Shown: positions 47,301 to 60,440 of the stretch, piece by piece
How positions within the stretch are numbered: the first letter of the stretch is position 1
Layout: every line of letters starts with the position of its first letter
The notes under the pieces: model-generated
Database searches by the model: none
What the model saw: the letters and a program-made list of their open reading frames with translations, nothing else
Told to the model about the DNA's origin: nothing
Made by a program: the position numbers and the translations under genes
DNA from: Trogon surrucura
Lineage: Eukaryota > Chordata > Aves > Trogoniformes > Trogonidae
NCBI GenBank assembly: GCA_020746105.1
Contig: CM036617.1
Location: forward strand, 149,424,578 to 149,488,577
Direction of reading: 5' to 3'
Length of the DNA: 64,000 nucleotides

Positions 47301-50300
47301 ATGCAAAGCCCTCAAGAGGAGAGTGTAGGGAACACTATAAATTGGTCCCCCGGGTGAGGACTAGCTGACCTAATTGGTATTTCCCATCTTTAATTTATGT
47401 GATCATACAGTATGCTGTTATCTTTTCATTACATTAACCCATAGGGTCAAGCATTCCTCTAGTGGAGTTCCATTGGCACAAGCAGATTTGCACCAGGGCT
47501 CAGTTTGGCCCACACTATTTAAATATGAAATGAATTTCAAACATAGCTGTAATCAGCCTTATGGAGCAATATTATTCTCCAGGAAGAAGACCATGTGGTT
47601 CCCCTGCATGAAAGACAGATAATTTTATCAATGGAAACTTTATAAAACATAATACCCATCAAATATTACATGCCAGAACAGTACTAAACTACTTAGAGTG
47701 GTAAATAAAACATTAGTTTGGAAAAGAATTTGGACTCTTCCTCGCATTATTGCAATGTTTTATTCATATCTCACTTATACATTCTTTTCATTCTGTTAAT
47801 CTAAGTGACCAGCGTGTGATCAAGCCCTGCAGTTCTACGCAGTTCTGCTTCCTTTGAGATTGCGCAGCACCTCCATCACCTTCAGGGCAAGCGGAATGCC
47901 ATCCTGGCAGTCTCAGTTTACAAACATGTGCCTTTTAATTCGTCTATCAATCTCTTTTCACCAGGCCCCATTGCTAATGTCAAGTAAAACACTAGTAAGT
48001 TCTGGAGCAACCTCCACGTGACAGTTTCAGCAAACTGGCAGATACCAATTTGCCAAAAATAAGTGAAGGTAGCAGTCCGAAAGAGTTCTCTTAAAAGATC
48101 TGCCAGTGATGCAACGTTCTTGCCTTTAATAAGTGAAAGCATGAGCAATAATTCTCTCTTTCATTTTACTCTTATTCTGTCAATTAAGGAAATCAAAATA
48201 TCTTAATTCAGATTTTGCCTCAAAAATGCTAAGTAGGCATAAGGAAATGCTACCCCTTTGCTTACTCATGTGTCAAATGGCTTTAGAGTCTTTCTCAAAT
48301 TATTGCAAGGCACCTCACGATAGTTGTGACTACTAAGCCAAATTTACAAGTTTACAACCTCACTAAAGACTAAGTATTGAACAAGTTGCTAAAAAAAAAT
48401 AATTCTAAACTGATATGTGATGGATAGACAGGCAAGTGTTTTCATTTACAATCAAGCAAGCAACGATTCAATTTTCTCTAAGAAAGCCAAAACCTGCTGA
48501 ACCAGAACTACCTAAATTCTGAAATGCAACTGTGCCTCACAGAGGTGGTTGCTAACACCTTTTGTACTGAGCCTTTGGGACAAAACCCCAGAGACTTGCT
48601 AAAAGATTAAAGAGGATGACAATGGAACATCATAGAAGGTGCAGATCATATCTATACTAAAGGAACCTCAGTGGACTCTGGTTTCTTAGCCTGCATCCAA
48701 GCTCTAGCCACACCCAGCCTCCACACAGGATCTCATCTTGCTGCTAAGAGCACGGCAGAATTGAAGGGTAGTACTAAGAGCTTCCCATAGCCAGCTGCAG
48801 AAACTATTCTTTTTTTGGCCCATTTATGTCTTCAAAAGGAGACACTCAGAAATCAAACTTCTGGTCATGACCAGTTAAACAAAAAAAAATTGTCTTTGAT
48901 CCATCACATGCACTTTAAATGTGTTCAGCTGCATGAGGACGGACAGCAGGACCCACCAAAGTGACAGAAACCATACAGAACTTAACACAGCATGGAAGAG
49001 TTAGAGCTTTATACAAATGGGGCTGCAAAATCAAATGCACTTATTATTCTTAGGTATAAGAATTTATAACAGAAATTGCATTAATTTATCCTAAAAATTG
49101 AGGGTGTTTCTGTTTAAAATTTTGAGTTGCTTTTGTCAGGAATAAATAATATTTTTCTTTGAAAATGAAAATGAATGTGTGAGTTTGTGTTCTTTTCTTG
49201 TCATTTTGTTTCCACAGCCTGAGAAATATGCTACTTTTAATCTTGTCTCAGGGAAAAGAAAAAAAAAATTAAAAAGAGTGAAGATACTGATATGAAGGAT
49301 GAAATTTCAGTGATAATTACTGTGCATCACATAGGTGTATGAAGCCCAGTACGTAAAATGCTTTCATCATTTAGGGGGAAAAAAAAAGCCCCTGAAAAAT
49401 CTATGAACTGTCAGAAACAAGGTGAGAATTGCAAAAGCTATCCTATCTGCCTTACTAAAGGGTTACTTCATCAAGTAACTTGTAAGTTACAGGCACACAT
49501 CACTGTTGAGGGAAAAGTAATTTGTTGTAATCATTTTTAATTATAGTTATTCTTAATTATCTTTGCTGTATGTTTAAACATTAAAATACAAACAGTGCTG
49601 CCATAGCACAGATGGCTGGTGCCTGCTATGCAGACTGTCAAGCTTCATTTAAGCACCACTGTCATTTTTCTTTACAGTTGTAACTTAAAGCAATAATGCA
49701 CTTTCTCTGAACCACAATTATTCATGTTTTAAGAAGAATACCTGCCATAAGGTACCTAAACAAAGACACTGTGAAGCAAAACCCCATTCTACAAGTTCCT
49801 CTAAAACAGACACATTTGAAATCTAACTGCAAAAATACCACTCAAATCATATTCGTGATGGAAAGCCTGGTGGATAATTCTAGATGTAGGCAGCTGGGAC
49901 AGTGTGTCAAGGGCAGGGCAGCACCCTTTACAAAAAGAACAGAAAGAAATTGCTAGATTTTTTTATCCTTCCCCCTCCAACTGTGTCTTCTTTAGTCTTT
50001 AAAGATGTTTTACATAAAAACTAGGTGAGTGCTTTGTTCTCTTTTTACTTCTGCATATATCAATACAAGCATATTGTTCCTTGTTGTGTTTATTCATGAC
50101 ATTAAGAACCATTTTCCCAAAACAAAAATATTTCCAAAATGAGATATCACTTTAATGCTAGAGCATCTTTATATTTGAAATTTGGTGAAAGAAAAATCTC
50201 AGTTCTGGGAGACAAATATTTCTTCAAAACTGATCCCAGGGACAGCCAGAACAGAGGAGAAACATGAGAGTCACTAATTTACCTACTCAAGATGAGACTG

Positions 50301-50371
50301 TATCTGGCCAAGAAAGTCCTTAAAGGAAATCTGAAAGGTGTGACTGAATCAAGATAGTCCTGGACACTGGT
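44372..50371. other. Unique noncoding DNA, no gene seen
   Basis: About 6 kb without recognised genes or transposons. A locally GC-richer patch at 45240-45510 carries overlapping plus-strand frames of 75-80 codons without domains. A block around 47800-48150 and one at 49560-49720 have enhancer-like complexity, but this is only an impression. Everything else is AT-rich unique sequence. Confidence 0.55.
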
Positions 50372-50893
50372 TTGAAACACTACCTGCAAGAATATACAAT
50401 AGACCATAAAAGATGGATCAGTGGGTGCAGGAAGAACAGCAGGCAGGCCTGTATGTTAAATGGCATAGTTAATTGTGCAATACAGTGGTGTATCACATAC
50501 AAGTTTGTAATAGCCTGCTACTTATTTTTCTACTGTCACTACAAATTGTCATCATTCTGTCACGAAAGCGGTACTTTGTTCTCTCCAGAAACACCATTAG
50601 CCTCATTCCAACTATTCTACAAATTACACATGCCATGTGTATTAACGATTCCTTCTACTATTATGAACAGTTATTTTCACTCTTTCATTTTCTGTTTCTC
50701 TAGGTTCTCAACAACAGAGTCCCAATGTGCAGAACAGAACCTAGAGAGATACCACCCCCGTCTTGAAAATAAAACCATTTTTGCACATTTATTTGAACAG
50801 AGTACATCTGGGACACTCATAGCAACAGAAAACCCAACCCATTGCCCTGAGGACTTGGAACTTCCACTGTGGTCAGTGACTCAGTGCCACTGA
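50372..50893 (+). other. Longest non-CR1 open frame (173 codons), probably chance
   Basis: This frame starts at ATG 50372. The product is rich in His, Cys, Phe and Tyr, has no recognisable domain, and contains one hydrophobic stretch around residues 38-60. There is no clear splice site, promoter or poly(A) signal around it, and base composition is the same as in its neighbours. It does not resemble any CR1 or endogenous retroviral protein that I recognise. In 64 kb with six frames a single frame of this length is unremarkable. Confidence 0.2.
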
Positions 50894-53800
50894 TGAAAAT
50901 TTGTGGATAAAGCTAACATAAAGCTTGATTTACGCTTTCAATACAGAGCTGGAACAGGCATATGGATTTTATGGCAGGTCTTTACTTCGCAACAGCTCAC
51001 ATGTCTGGCACAATGAGACCAGCTTGCTGACTGCATTTAGGTCCCAGTGTGAACATGGACAGTTAAAGGAGAACTTAAAGGAACAGTTAGTAACAGTAGG
51101 AAGTTGCCTGTTCTGAATTTGTACACTTCCATCCCTATCACATTTACTCCAGCTGCGAATGCTCTCTGTACTGCTCCATCAGCATGCTTCGATCTGGGCT
51201 TACTCCAGAAGAAGAAAGCCGAGCTCACCCTGTGAAGTCCCTTACCTCATACTTAGTCTCAGTATCACAGGCATCCTTCAACATTTTATGCCTTTCTTGT
51301 GACGGCAAAGTTCTACAAATGGGTTCACTTTTTTCTCGAAAATGGGCATATTTCATGTCTCATTTCTTATATGTCATCAAAAAGATATCATGTAGTAGTT
51401 TCTGACCTGGTTTGAAAGACTGCTTATTCCATTATCAATTTGCTGAGCCTCCTACTGCCACATTGTATAGTTTCAGTGTTAATTTTTAATATTATTTTCA
51501 TGCATTTTTAAGGTAAGAGTGGGGTTTTTTTAACTAGAGTGCAATAATAGCTTCACAATATTAAATAAATAATGTTACAGTGTTGAGACAATTATGACTT
51601 TTTGACAGTGTTGATATATTATTGTTTCAGCTACAAAAATTTATCTGTTTCATGTATTTTATGGGCATTTTTTTATTCCTTACCCTTCTTTTTGATTTTT
51701 GAAAAATTAAACTTGTCCAATCGCCAAGATGCTTCCCTCAGGCCAATACTGACTAACACTTCAGGGCTGGATTTTTTTTTTTGCTACGAATCAATTCAAC
51801 ACACAATATCTACCTCCATTTCCAAAAGATCTATAGCAAGATTCTAGAAAAAAAAGGTGGTAGAAGCAATGTTTTATGAATCAGGCTCCTTTTGATGTTC
51901 AGTAGTGGCATTAAAACCTTTGTGAAGATTCAACATGGTGTTGTCATAAAATCCAAGTCAGTAGGAGACCCCATGAGGTTTTACAGGTCTTGTGTCCTTC
52001 AGAAGAGTTTTATCTGAAGAAAATAGTTTGTATGTATGAAAATATTAGATACACATCCATTTCCTAAAAAAGCTCAAAAAAAATACACATGTAGGGAATG
52101 GGAGACATGGGTTTTGACAAGCATAAACTTTCAGAGCAAGACTTATTTAAGAAACTTGCTCTAAAGAAATATATAAAGTGCTACTCTACATAAAAATTGA
52201 CTTTTGAATTCGATAGAGAATCCCAACCTCACCATCACCACTGGTCCCAAGTCCCTCCCCCCATTTTTTGAAGTGAATTTAGATATTTATTTAAAAAAAA
52301 AAAATCTACAGGTTTGTTATGGATTTTGTGGGAAAAGATGATATAATAGTAGATACTATCAGAGACATAGGACAGCTTTCTAGATAAATATTTTTTCAAT
52401 AAAAATAATAATAATTTCAATATATATCTGAAGACAAAAATTCCAAACAACAGAAGGGTTTCTAAATTTAATACAGGTCATGGGGATTCAGTGCTCTCTC
52501 ATAACATCTTCTGGAGATTTTGGGGTATGATTTAGAAGTAAATATATTCAATCCTTGCTTAGAGAACTCCACTCATAACAGAAACAATGAGACAACCTCA
52601 GTGATAATGGCTCCTATGCACTACTCTCATGCATCAATATGCACTTTCCTTTGCTCATTTTCTCCCTCTCTATCCCTTATTCTCAGCCATGCTGACTTTT
52701 AACTTGCACTGTTAGTAAAAAAGCTGAATTGGGAGCATTAGAATCTCCCAACTGATCTTTTTTTAAAATATAAAGTAAAGTTAAAAACCACTTCAACAAA
52801 GGGTAAAGCACTCTTAAAAGCCACAGACACCTGCAAAGGTCAGCTTTAAATTAGAAGCCACCACCATTTGAGGCAGAGGGAGGAGAGCAATGGGATAAGT
52901 CCACGAAAACTAAAAAGGGAAAAGAAATAGCAGAAAGAAAAAATAAAAACACAAAGTAGTTTAACATTTTCTTTAAAATACACAGAGCCACATCACATAG
53001 AAGATGATGCATTTCTACATGATGAGAATAGCATCCAACCATACAATGTTCTCAGAAAATGAAGAGGTCACAAAGCACTCAAGGTAGCATCTTCAAATGA
53101 CAGCAATTGACTTAGCCATCTCTTTCCAAATCAGTGAGGTTTAGGACACCTCTTTGCATCCTCCTCTCGTGATGATTGCACAGTGCCAAAGACTGAAAAC
53201 ATCAGTTTCATGCATTACAGGAAAGCCATTAACTGAGTAAAAAAGAACTGCCTTTTCTTACAAATATCCTTGGATGTAGTTGGTGTGGGATCCAGACCAA
53301 TCCACTTAGTCCAGACAAAGACATTTGAACCTTCAGACATAGCAGACATAGGTAGCTAGGATTGAAATTGCTCTGGTTACAATAATACTCATTAAGAAAT
53401 GGGAGGAAAAGAAAGTTTTAAAATCATGATTTTCCATGGTCTAGAAAGCTAGGTCAAGAGAAATGCTTGAATAATATAGTTTAAATCCATATTTAGATAC
53501 CTAATAAGTAATCAGGGTTGCAAAAGTCATGAGGTACCCACCAGCTCAGACTGAATTCAAATTTGAATTCTCATCACTTTTGAAAATCTTTTTGCTTCCT
53601 TAAGTGCCTGAATATGGATTTGAGAACCTAAGTTCAAGTAATGTTTTAAAATTCAGTTCATATTTATGTACCTTAGGATCTTCCCTGAGAACCAACCACA
53701 CTCATTTTTTTTTCCTCAAGCCATCTTAAAGGCTTAGTAAAGGTTATAAAGTTGCAAATATAGTACCGTAAGAGAGAGTTCTAATTGGCCAGTACCTCCC

Positions 53801-55181
53801 TGAGGACACATTTTCATAGTAACTTCTCAGAATTAACCCTTACAAATTAACCTCTTAGAGGAGTCACAGTAGCCAGATGAAAGATTATGACCACACACAT
53901 AAGTGTATCCAAAAGCCATAAATGGCAGCCTAATTCCTAATAAAAGAATTAAGACTTTTAGCTTCTCTAACATCTTCTGTCTCAGTGCACTGACCCTTCT
54001 TTTATAGACATGGACAATGTCAGCACAGCGGTATGATACCATAATTCCACATTTGTAGGTTGTAATATAGTAACATCTGCTAACAAGAGTTAGACTTTCT
54101 TCTCCAAGGTTAATGACAGAGTTAGGTATTATTATACCTAGATCATCTTCCTTCCATGCCTAGATTTTAGAGAGTATCCAGAGAGCTATTTTAGTGCCTT
54201 CAAAGGAACGGAAGCAGGCAGGTGTAAGTGACTTAGCATGCAAATCCTGGTTCATTTCTGCTATTCTTAGGTTCTGCTTACAGAGGTTTGATATTGGCAG
54301 AGGAAGTTAAAGTGTTTCCAGTACACAAATGCTCAAATCAAGGGCTAGAACATCAGGATTCAACAATTCTATGACAATTTACATAAGGTGTAGATTTGGC
54401 ACATGCTGTCTACCAAGACAAAAGGTGCATAGATATTCCATGGTACCCTTGATCACTGGACTGATTGCTTAATTGTCATGTTCCTCTCTCTGCTGGGGTC
54501 CCTTTGCCAATTAAGGAGACTCAACTGTGTTTTTCAGAAATTATTTTTTAAAAAAATACTTGGGCGAAACATCTGTGTGCCTCCTACGTGTTTATTTTTT
54601 CATTACATGAATGTCTTTGTTAGATACAGTATTTGCTAATGGAAGAAAATAAACCTTTTCATTCCCTTTTTATACATGCAGTTTGATTTGCAGGCAATAG
54701 GGGAACAGCATATTTGGATTGAGAGGGGATATTGAAAGCCAAGGAAACAACTTGCACACGGTTCATTTTATTCCTTTGCTTAAAGCAACTCTGATAAAAG
54801 AGACATTAAATATGGAGAACTGCACACAACATGTTCAGAGCATTGTACTGAATAAAAGAGGCAATACAGTGCCTCACAAAGATCCACACTGATGTGGTTT
54901 TTTCCTGCTCCACTAAAAGAGCAGAAGATCATCACATTTCAGGATCAATCCACACAGGAGAGTCAAGCCCAATCATACTTCTAACTACAAATACACCTGC
55001 ATTTCCTATACAGTTGCTGATCTGAATTCCCTTTAAATCTGTAGATATTCAGTCCATACCAAAACCTGCCAGGTATGTTAACTAAGATCAAACACTTATG
55101 CAAGTGGTGACATTCTCATTACTGTAATAATACATTGAGGTGCTTCATGCTAATTAATACATCTGGTCCTGTAAACCTCCA
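50894..55181. other. Unique AT-rich noncoding DNA, no gene seen
   Basis: No gene or recognised transposon. An 18-bp perfect palindrome lies at 53553-53570. The block 54455-55160 has long high-complexity runs and a 'gccaattaagg' core and could be regulatory, with weak support. Confidence 0.55.
53553..53570. other. 18-bp perfect palindrome
   Basis: GAATTCAAATTTGAATTC is identical to its own reverse complement and does not extend further. It has two EcoRI sites as its ends. An inverted repeat with no spacer could be a paired protein-binding site or a chance event. Confidence 0.85.
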
Positions 55182-55526
55182 ATGAGCACTAATATCGTGA
55201 GAGAATTCAGTAGAAGACCCTCACAAATAACAGAAGGACAGAGTATGCAGGTTGAGGGTTGGATAAGATGTAATTATTTACTAGAAATGCAAGCAGCAAA
55301 AACTTACAAGCCAAATGCTCCGAGTGTGACTGGGAGCACAAGGCCACAACCACACCCTGCGGTGGAGATAGGTCCCAACATGACCTGCAGGACCCTGAAT
55401 ACGTGGCCCTTCCTTGAGCGCACAGATTATAGGAACGAATGCATTGTTTCCCAGGACTTTGTTCTAGCTAAAGACTGTATTTCCTACCGGAAATTTAAGA
55501 TTTTTGCCACGGAGAGTGTAGATTAG
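55182..55526 (+). other. Open frame of 114 codons in a GC-richer patch, origin unknown
   Basis: The frame has a Pro/Thr-containing middle (residues about 44-70) and no recognised domain. The 200 bases from 55310 are richer in GC and CpG than the flanks ('ccgagtgtgactgggagcac', 'ccctgcggtgg'), which is why the frame is open. It could be a fragment of an old transposon or long terminal repeat, but I cannot identify one. Confidence 0.2.
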
Positions 55527-56073
55527 AGTTGTTTTATTTTACGGTTAACACACAAAAAATTTAAGCCTTCAGTAAAAGAGCTAGCTGGAGCCTTGCAATC
55601 CTGGCTCTGGACAATAGAATTGCTGAGGATATTTCCAATCAAAAAATTAGTTCTGACTTTTTTGGCCTTTAATGACTTCTATGCCGACACTCAGTGTACT
55701 TTGTTCATTCAGTAATGGGAGGAAGTTCTCTTAATATTTCATATTGTGACTCAATTCCTTTGGTGCAGAGTCACTCTATACCACATTTTGAAGAAACTGC
55801 TTTTAAAAACTACTGTTTGTCTTAAGTAATGTTATTTTCACACAAAATCAGCCATACGAGAAGTTCTGTTCATTTTGTACTTTCTGGCTACAATCATTTT
55901 GTTGTAAACATGCATTGTACAGAAGTTATTCTGGATAATTTAATTGAGGAAAGTCTGTTGATTCTTACAATAAATCTTAAAACATAAATTGTACTGTATT
56001 TTTTAAATCCTTTCCAAGACCGATGCTGCTATAAGAGCTTTTCTGGAACAGATGGTTGGTTCTTGTGTATGGC

Positions 56074-56118
56074 GCTTTTTCTTTTCTCCTCTCTCTTTTT
56101 TTTTCTTTTTTTTTTTTA
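56074..56118. repeat. Polypyrimidine tract
   Basis: A C/T-only tract of about 45 bases dominated by T. It underlies the lysine-rich part of a minus-strand 82-codon frame (55977-56225), which is an artefact. Confidence 0.9.
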
Positions 56119-56670
56119 TTTAAAGCACATATTGTTAACACTTGACCTGATGTGTTCCTTTGAGTAATTATTTTGGCATCCTTAAAACAATGAAAAAAAT
56201 CTGAGATTTTTGTCCTTATTAACAACCTAAATATAATTTGTGAAACTAAGAAATGTCAAATATGCTTGTAAATAGCGCAAAGCATGGTAGGCTTGGTGAT
56301 TTTCTCCATCAGCTCCAAATCTGCCTTATGCATATGTTACCTTCTTTAGGTGGGTGACTTTAGCAGTTAAAGAATTGAACCCACGTGACACAGAGTGATT
56401 TCAGTTATCTTAAACAACTTAATTCCTGTGGAGTTTCTCGGTACATCAGAAGACTGGATCCTCCATTCTCTTTTAGCTGTGAATAATCAATGAGACACCT
56501 TGACTAAGTAACAACTACTTAAGTGAGAAAACATTAAAAGGTCTTTGCTCTATGCAAAAGATATTGCTAAACAATGCTGTGAGATGTTTACAGATGCTCT
56601 TCCAGCACTGCAGTATTTCAGGATTCGATGTTACCCGAACAGTGTACCATTGGGAAAAACAGATAGATGG

Positions 56671-56688
56671 ATAAATAAATAAATAAAT
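56671..56688. repeat. (ATAA)n microsatellite
   Basis: Four and a half tetranucleotide units without interruption. Confidence 0.9.
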
Positions 56689-57838
56689 CACTAAGGCACA
56701 CATATGTGCAATGCTTAACAAATCTCTCTGCATGTTCACAGACAAATGTAAGGATTCTACTTATTTATTTTCTCTGCATACCCTGTGCTCAGATTTTAGA
56801 GAAAGACATGATTCTCAATCCTTCCTCTAGACTGCAGACACCATTAACTTCTGATTTTAGAGTGTGCTGAACTGTTCCTCTAACTCAGGGCCAAGCAGAA
56901 CAGTAGGAACCCTCTTGTTACAAATTTACCCAGGGTAGACTCAAATAAGGGCATTTGAAATTCCTTTCACCCTTTTAGACCTGCAGAGACTAAGCACTAC
57001 TGACACATCATCTTACATATCTGTTGAAGGGCAGTTTTCACGGGTGTGGCAAGAGATGCTTAATCACCATGTAATATAAAAAAAAATAGAAACAAATGAA
57101 AAAAATAGCAAAGATTATGAAAGGAACTTATCATGACAAAACGGATTTATGCAGGTGAAATGTATCCAGCATTTGAGACTCTCCTAGGCATGAGATTGTT
57201 CTGAGATTTCAACCTTGTAGTTAAATAGCAATGTATCACAAAGGTAGTGAAACCTGCTCCTATACAAGAAGTTCTGAAATTAGTCTCTTAGCTCTCAAAA
57301 AGAAAAAAAACAAAACAGATTCTAAATTGCCAACTCCCCTCTAAACTTACATCTCTCAGCTAAGATACGAGTTTCCGAAAACAAGCTTGAAAATCTAAGC
57401 ATCCTCTCTTTTGAGATTACCAATTTAAATACTGTGCGAATGCCACAGGCAATTGTTTTTTCTGTGTGGATCTACAGCACATGTCATTACTTACAGTGCA
57501 ATGTTAATACTTAGTATTTTCTGTCACTTTAGCACGATCATCTTAACTGAAACTGTAAATATTTTGAATCAATGCAAAATTAATGCATCTTTGCTATATT
57601 TTACTTGTATGTCTGTGAGTATGCGTGCATATAAATATATTCCCATACGCACAAAAATGTTAACGGCGAATTAAGGTCGCCTACACTCATTTCTTAAATC
57701 TAACTGACATAAAAAATGTAGTTTTAGACAAATTCCTGTTAACTGGAAATCTGGATCTGCAGCTACCAAATAAAGTTGAGATGAGCATCCAGAGTAATCC
57801 TAGTCCATGTTTTAGCATGTAAACATTCAGACATCCTC

Positions 57839-57854
57839 CACACACACACACACA
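57839..57854. repeat. (CA)8 microsatellite
   Basis: Eight uninterrupted CA units followed by an A run. Confidence 0.9.
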
Positions 57855-58129
57855 AAAAGTATCTTCTGGTTTTCATCAGCATGCTCTCTTGGATAGATAT
57901 ACAAGGGGGCTAGAGGAAGACTGTCGCTTTGCTGAAAGTGCATGCTGTACTATGCATCTCATTTCACAGTGAAGGCTGTGCTATTTCAACATACTGTCTT
58001 CGTCTGCCCAGGAAACCCCACCTTCAGTGATACAGTCAACTCCTTCCAATAATATTCAGACACACCATCTTAATTTTAGCCTCAGCTACATTAATATCTG
58101 TTACCAACCCAGGATTTAGAAAAATACAG

Positions 58130-58420
58130 AGCTGATTTATACTTTAGTAGAGAAATTAAAGATCAAAAAGATTTATTAGGGTTACTCTACCATCCCCCTT
58201 ACCAGTGCATAATCATTCCCCACCGTATATTTTTTATGGTAATTAGACACTCAGGGCTCAATCCTACAGAATGCTAAGTGTTCTGGCCCAGACCAGCAGA
58301 GTGATTAGGGATGTGCTTAACTGTAAATGCCTGAGCAATCCCTCAAAAGTTAGCTACGGGTAGGCGAACCATCCTCTCTATTTAAGCACACGCTGAATTA
58401 TTTTCCAGGACAAGTTTCAG
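58130..58420. promoter_or_regulatory. Candidate conserved noncoding element
   Basis: Complex sequence with 'gcataatcattcccc', 'ggtaattagac', 'tcaatcctac' and 'gtgattaggg' cores of homeodomain type (TAAT and GATTA). No open frame and no repeat explain it. Conservation was not tested. Confidence 0.3.
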
Positions 58421-60156
58421 AGGCTCAGCATCCAGTAGAACAGACCTAAAGCTCTGGTTATGTCACTTTGTATGTCTAAAAGGTCCCGCTGCCATACTTA
58501 TAGCAACGACAGTGACATCAGGAGAAAACTAAGCTGTTGGCACCTTACTCATAGCAGCCACTGGTTCTGATTTTCACTAAACAAGTTTGCATAACATTGT
58601 ACTGCCTAAAGAGCGATGACCACTTTTGAGCCAAGTCAGTTAGAGCAAAGCTCCAACCACTTGAAATAGGAAAAAAGAAAAAATATATGTCCAAAGCAAA
58701 ACCTTTTACTTAATCCAGTGATATGCTCTTGCTTATTAACCTGCTGCTGCTGGAAGTGCAGCACATTGCTGCAAAATGGTGGTTGCCCTTTCAACCCCAC
58801 AGCCCAGATTCATGAGGGAAGGCGACCACCTCCGTCCTTTCTTCTTCATTCTCTCTCTTTTTTTCCTTGCTTTCCTCCATGACTTCATCCACAGCACTGT
58901 GAATTGTATAAGCAGTTACACAGGGAAAGTTCTATGCTCTCTCATCTTGGGTGTACAGTGGTAAAACAGGACTGAATCAATACATTAAAATGGATTTAAA
59001 CATATGCTTAAATGTCAAAACGTATTTAAATGCCTTTAGGTTATTTATATTATACACAGAGAGGAAACATATTCTATCCCAATGAGCACCTCCTAATATT
59101 TTAAATAAACACACGAAACATATGGCTGACTCTCTGCAGATGTGCGTGAAGTTTATAATCTTTAATTTTTATTCCAAACACATTAATGTTTCTTACTCCA
59201 AAATGACCTGGGTAAACTGTGAAATTTGTTTAAGCTATTAAGAGTAAATCTGTCACACTGACAATTTCAAGCAGTGTCCTTATTGCTAAAAGGGCATATA
59301 CTGTAAGTCACAGGCTTAATGGCTATTGCTTTTTGCCCTGATATGCACAAGTCCTTTACCTTCACATTTATTTATTTCCTGATAAGCAATCAATGTACAA
59401 AAATAGAAAAACCAAATGGATTAAGAGACTGGTTCTACTCTAATCTCAGTCTAACAAAAAAGGTTTGTTGTCATGAGGAGAATCAAATCTGCAGTTAGAG
59501 GATTTTGTCACTGATGATTGAATAGATCAGTATGAAACAGCATCAGAACAAGTACAGCTCATCTTGTTCCTGAAGGTTAGAGGTCCCACACTCCACTTAA
59601 GTCATTGACATGGACATATGCAGGGGCATAGGAAATTTATGTGCATCATCTGCGCTACACAAATATTTGACTGTCTAGCCCCATAGCTGTCTGTGGTCTA
59701 AAACTCTGTCCTTTTGACACTTACATGTCAGCTTTCCTTTATCCATGGAAACAACATAACTACTTGTGAACATAAAGGCAAGCGCATGTATGAGTGTTTG
59801 CAGGGGAGCTTTACCCATGTGGACTTGCCTACAATTGACTTTAAGAGGTCACCAAATCATTATTAGACTTTAATTGTCCAGATATTACATAGAATTAGAT
59901 TGGAAGTAGAAAGCATAATACTGCGTACCACAAGACATATATGTATTGTGAGGTTTCAGAATTATCTCTCTTCATCTAAGAATATAAACACAATTCCCTT
60001 TCATTGCTGAGATAGTGTATAAAACATTTCACACATATACACCAGTTGCAATTTGAGAGTATTATGCTAGCCCTGTCACTAATCCCACATCAAGGGAACA
60101 AAAAATAATCCCACACCTCTGAAAGTAGTCCGTTCCTAAAGATTACAACAAAAAAA
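58421..60156. other. Unique noncoding DNA, no gene seen
   Basis: No gene or transposon recognised. The section 59090-59420 has few homopolymers and several TAAT-type cores and could be regulatory. The minus-strand 74-codon frame at 60090-60314 is mainly a shadow of the CR1 that follows. Confidence 0.5.
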
Positions 60157-60321
60157 CTACAGGGATTGGAACATAAGAGGTTCCGCTTAAACTCGAGAAG
60201 AAACTTCTTCTCAGTGAGGGTGACGGAGCCCTGGAACAGGCTGCCCAGAGAGGTTGTGGAGTCTCCTTCTCTGAAGACATTCAAGACCTGCCTGGACACG
60301 TTCCTATGTAGCATTATCTAG
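60157..60321 (+). pseudogene. CR1 ORF2 C-terminal fragment, open frame
   Basis: The final 54 codons of CR1 ORF2 without interruption, ending CSII then TAG. It is too short to carry any function and lacks the polymerase and endonuclease domains. Confidence 0.92.
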
Positions 60322-60440
60322 GGGTTCCTGCTCTGGCAGGGGAATTGGACTTGATGATCTTTCGAGGTCCCTTCCAATCCCTAACATTCTATGATTCTGT
60401 GTGATTCTGTGTGATTCTGTGATTCTGTGATTCTTTGATT
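60157..60440 (+). mobile_element. CR1 LINE 3' fragment
   Basis: It holds the last 54 codons of ORF2 (segments [40 protein letters not shown]) with the stop at 60319-60321, then 'tcctgctctggcaggggaattggac', 'gaggtcccttccaatcc' and an extended terminal array of 'gattctgtg' and 'gtgattctgt' units (60391-60440). The subfamily is that of the copies at 20833 and 34494. The terminal array is longer than in any other copy here, perhaps through later slippage. The 5' boundary is accurate to about ten bases. Confidence 0.95.

Larger units (their letters stand above)
55527..58129. other. Unique AT-rich noncoding DNA with simple repeats
   Basis: Contains a pyrimidine tract at 56074-56118, (ATAA)n at 56671-56688 and (CA)8 at 57839-57854. 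No gene or recognised transposon. Confidence 0.6.

Noticed and set aside
50372..50893. 173-codon frame as a real gene
   Set aside because: No domain, promoter, splice or poly(A) context; length is compatible with chance over six frames of 64 kb.
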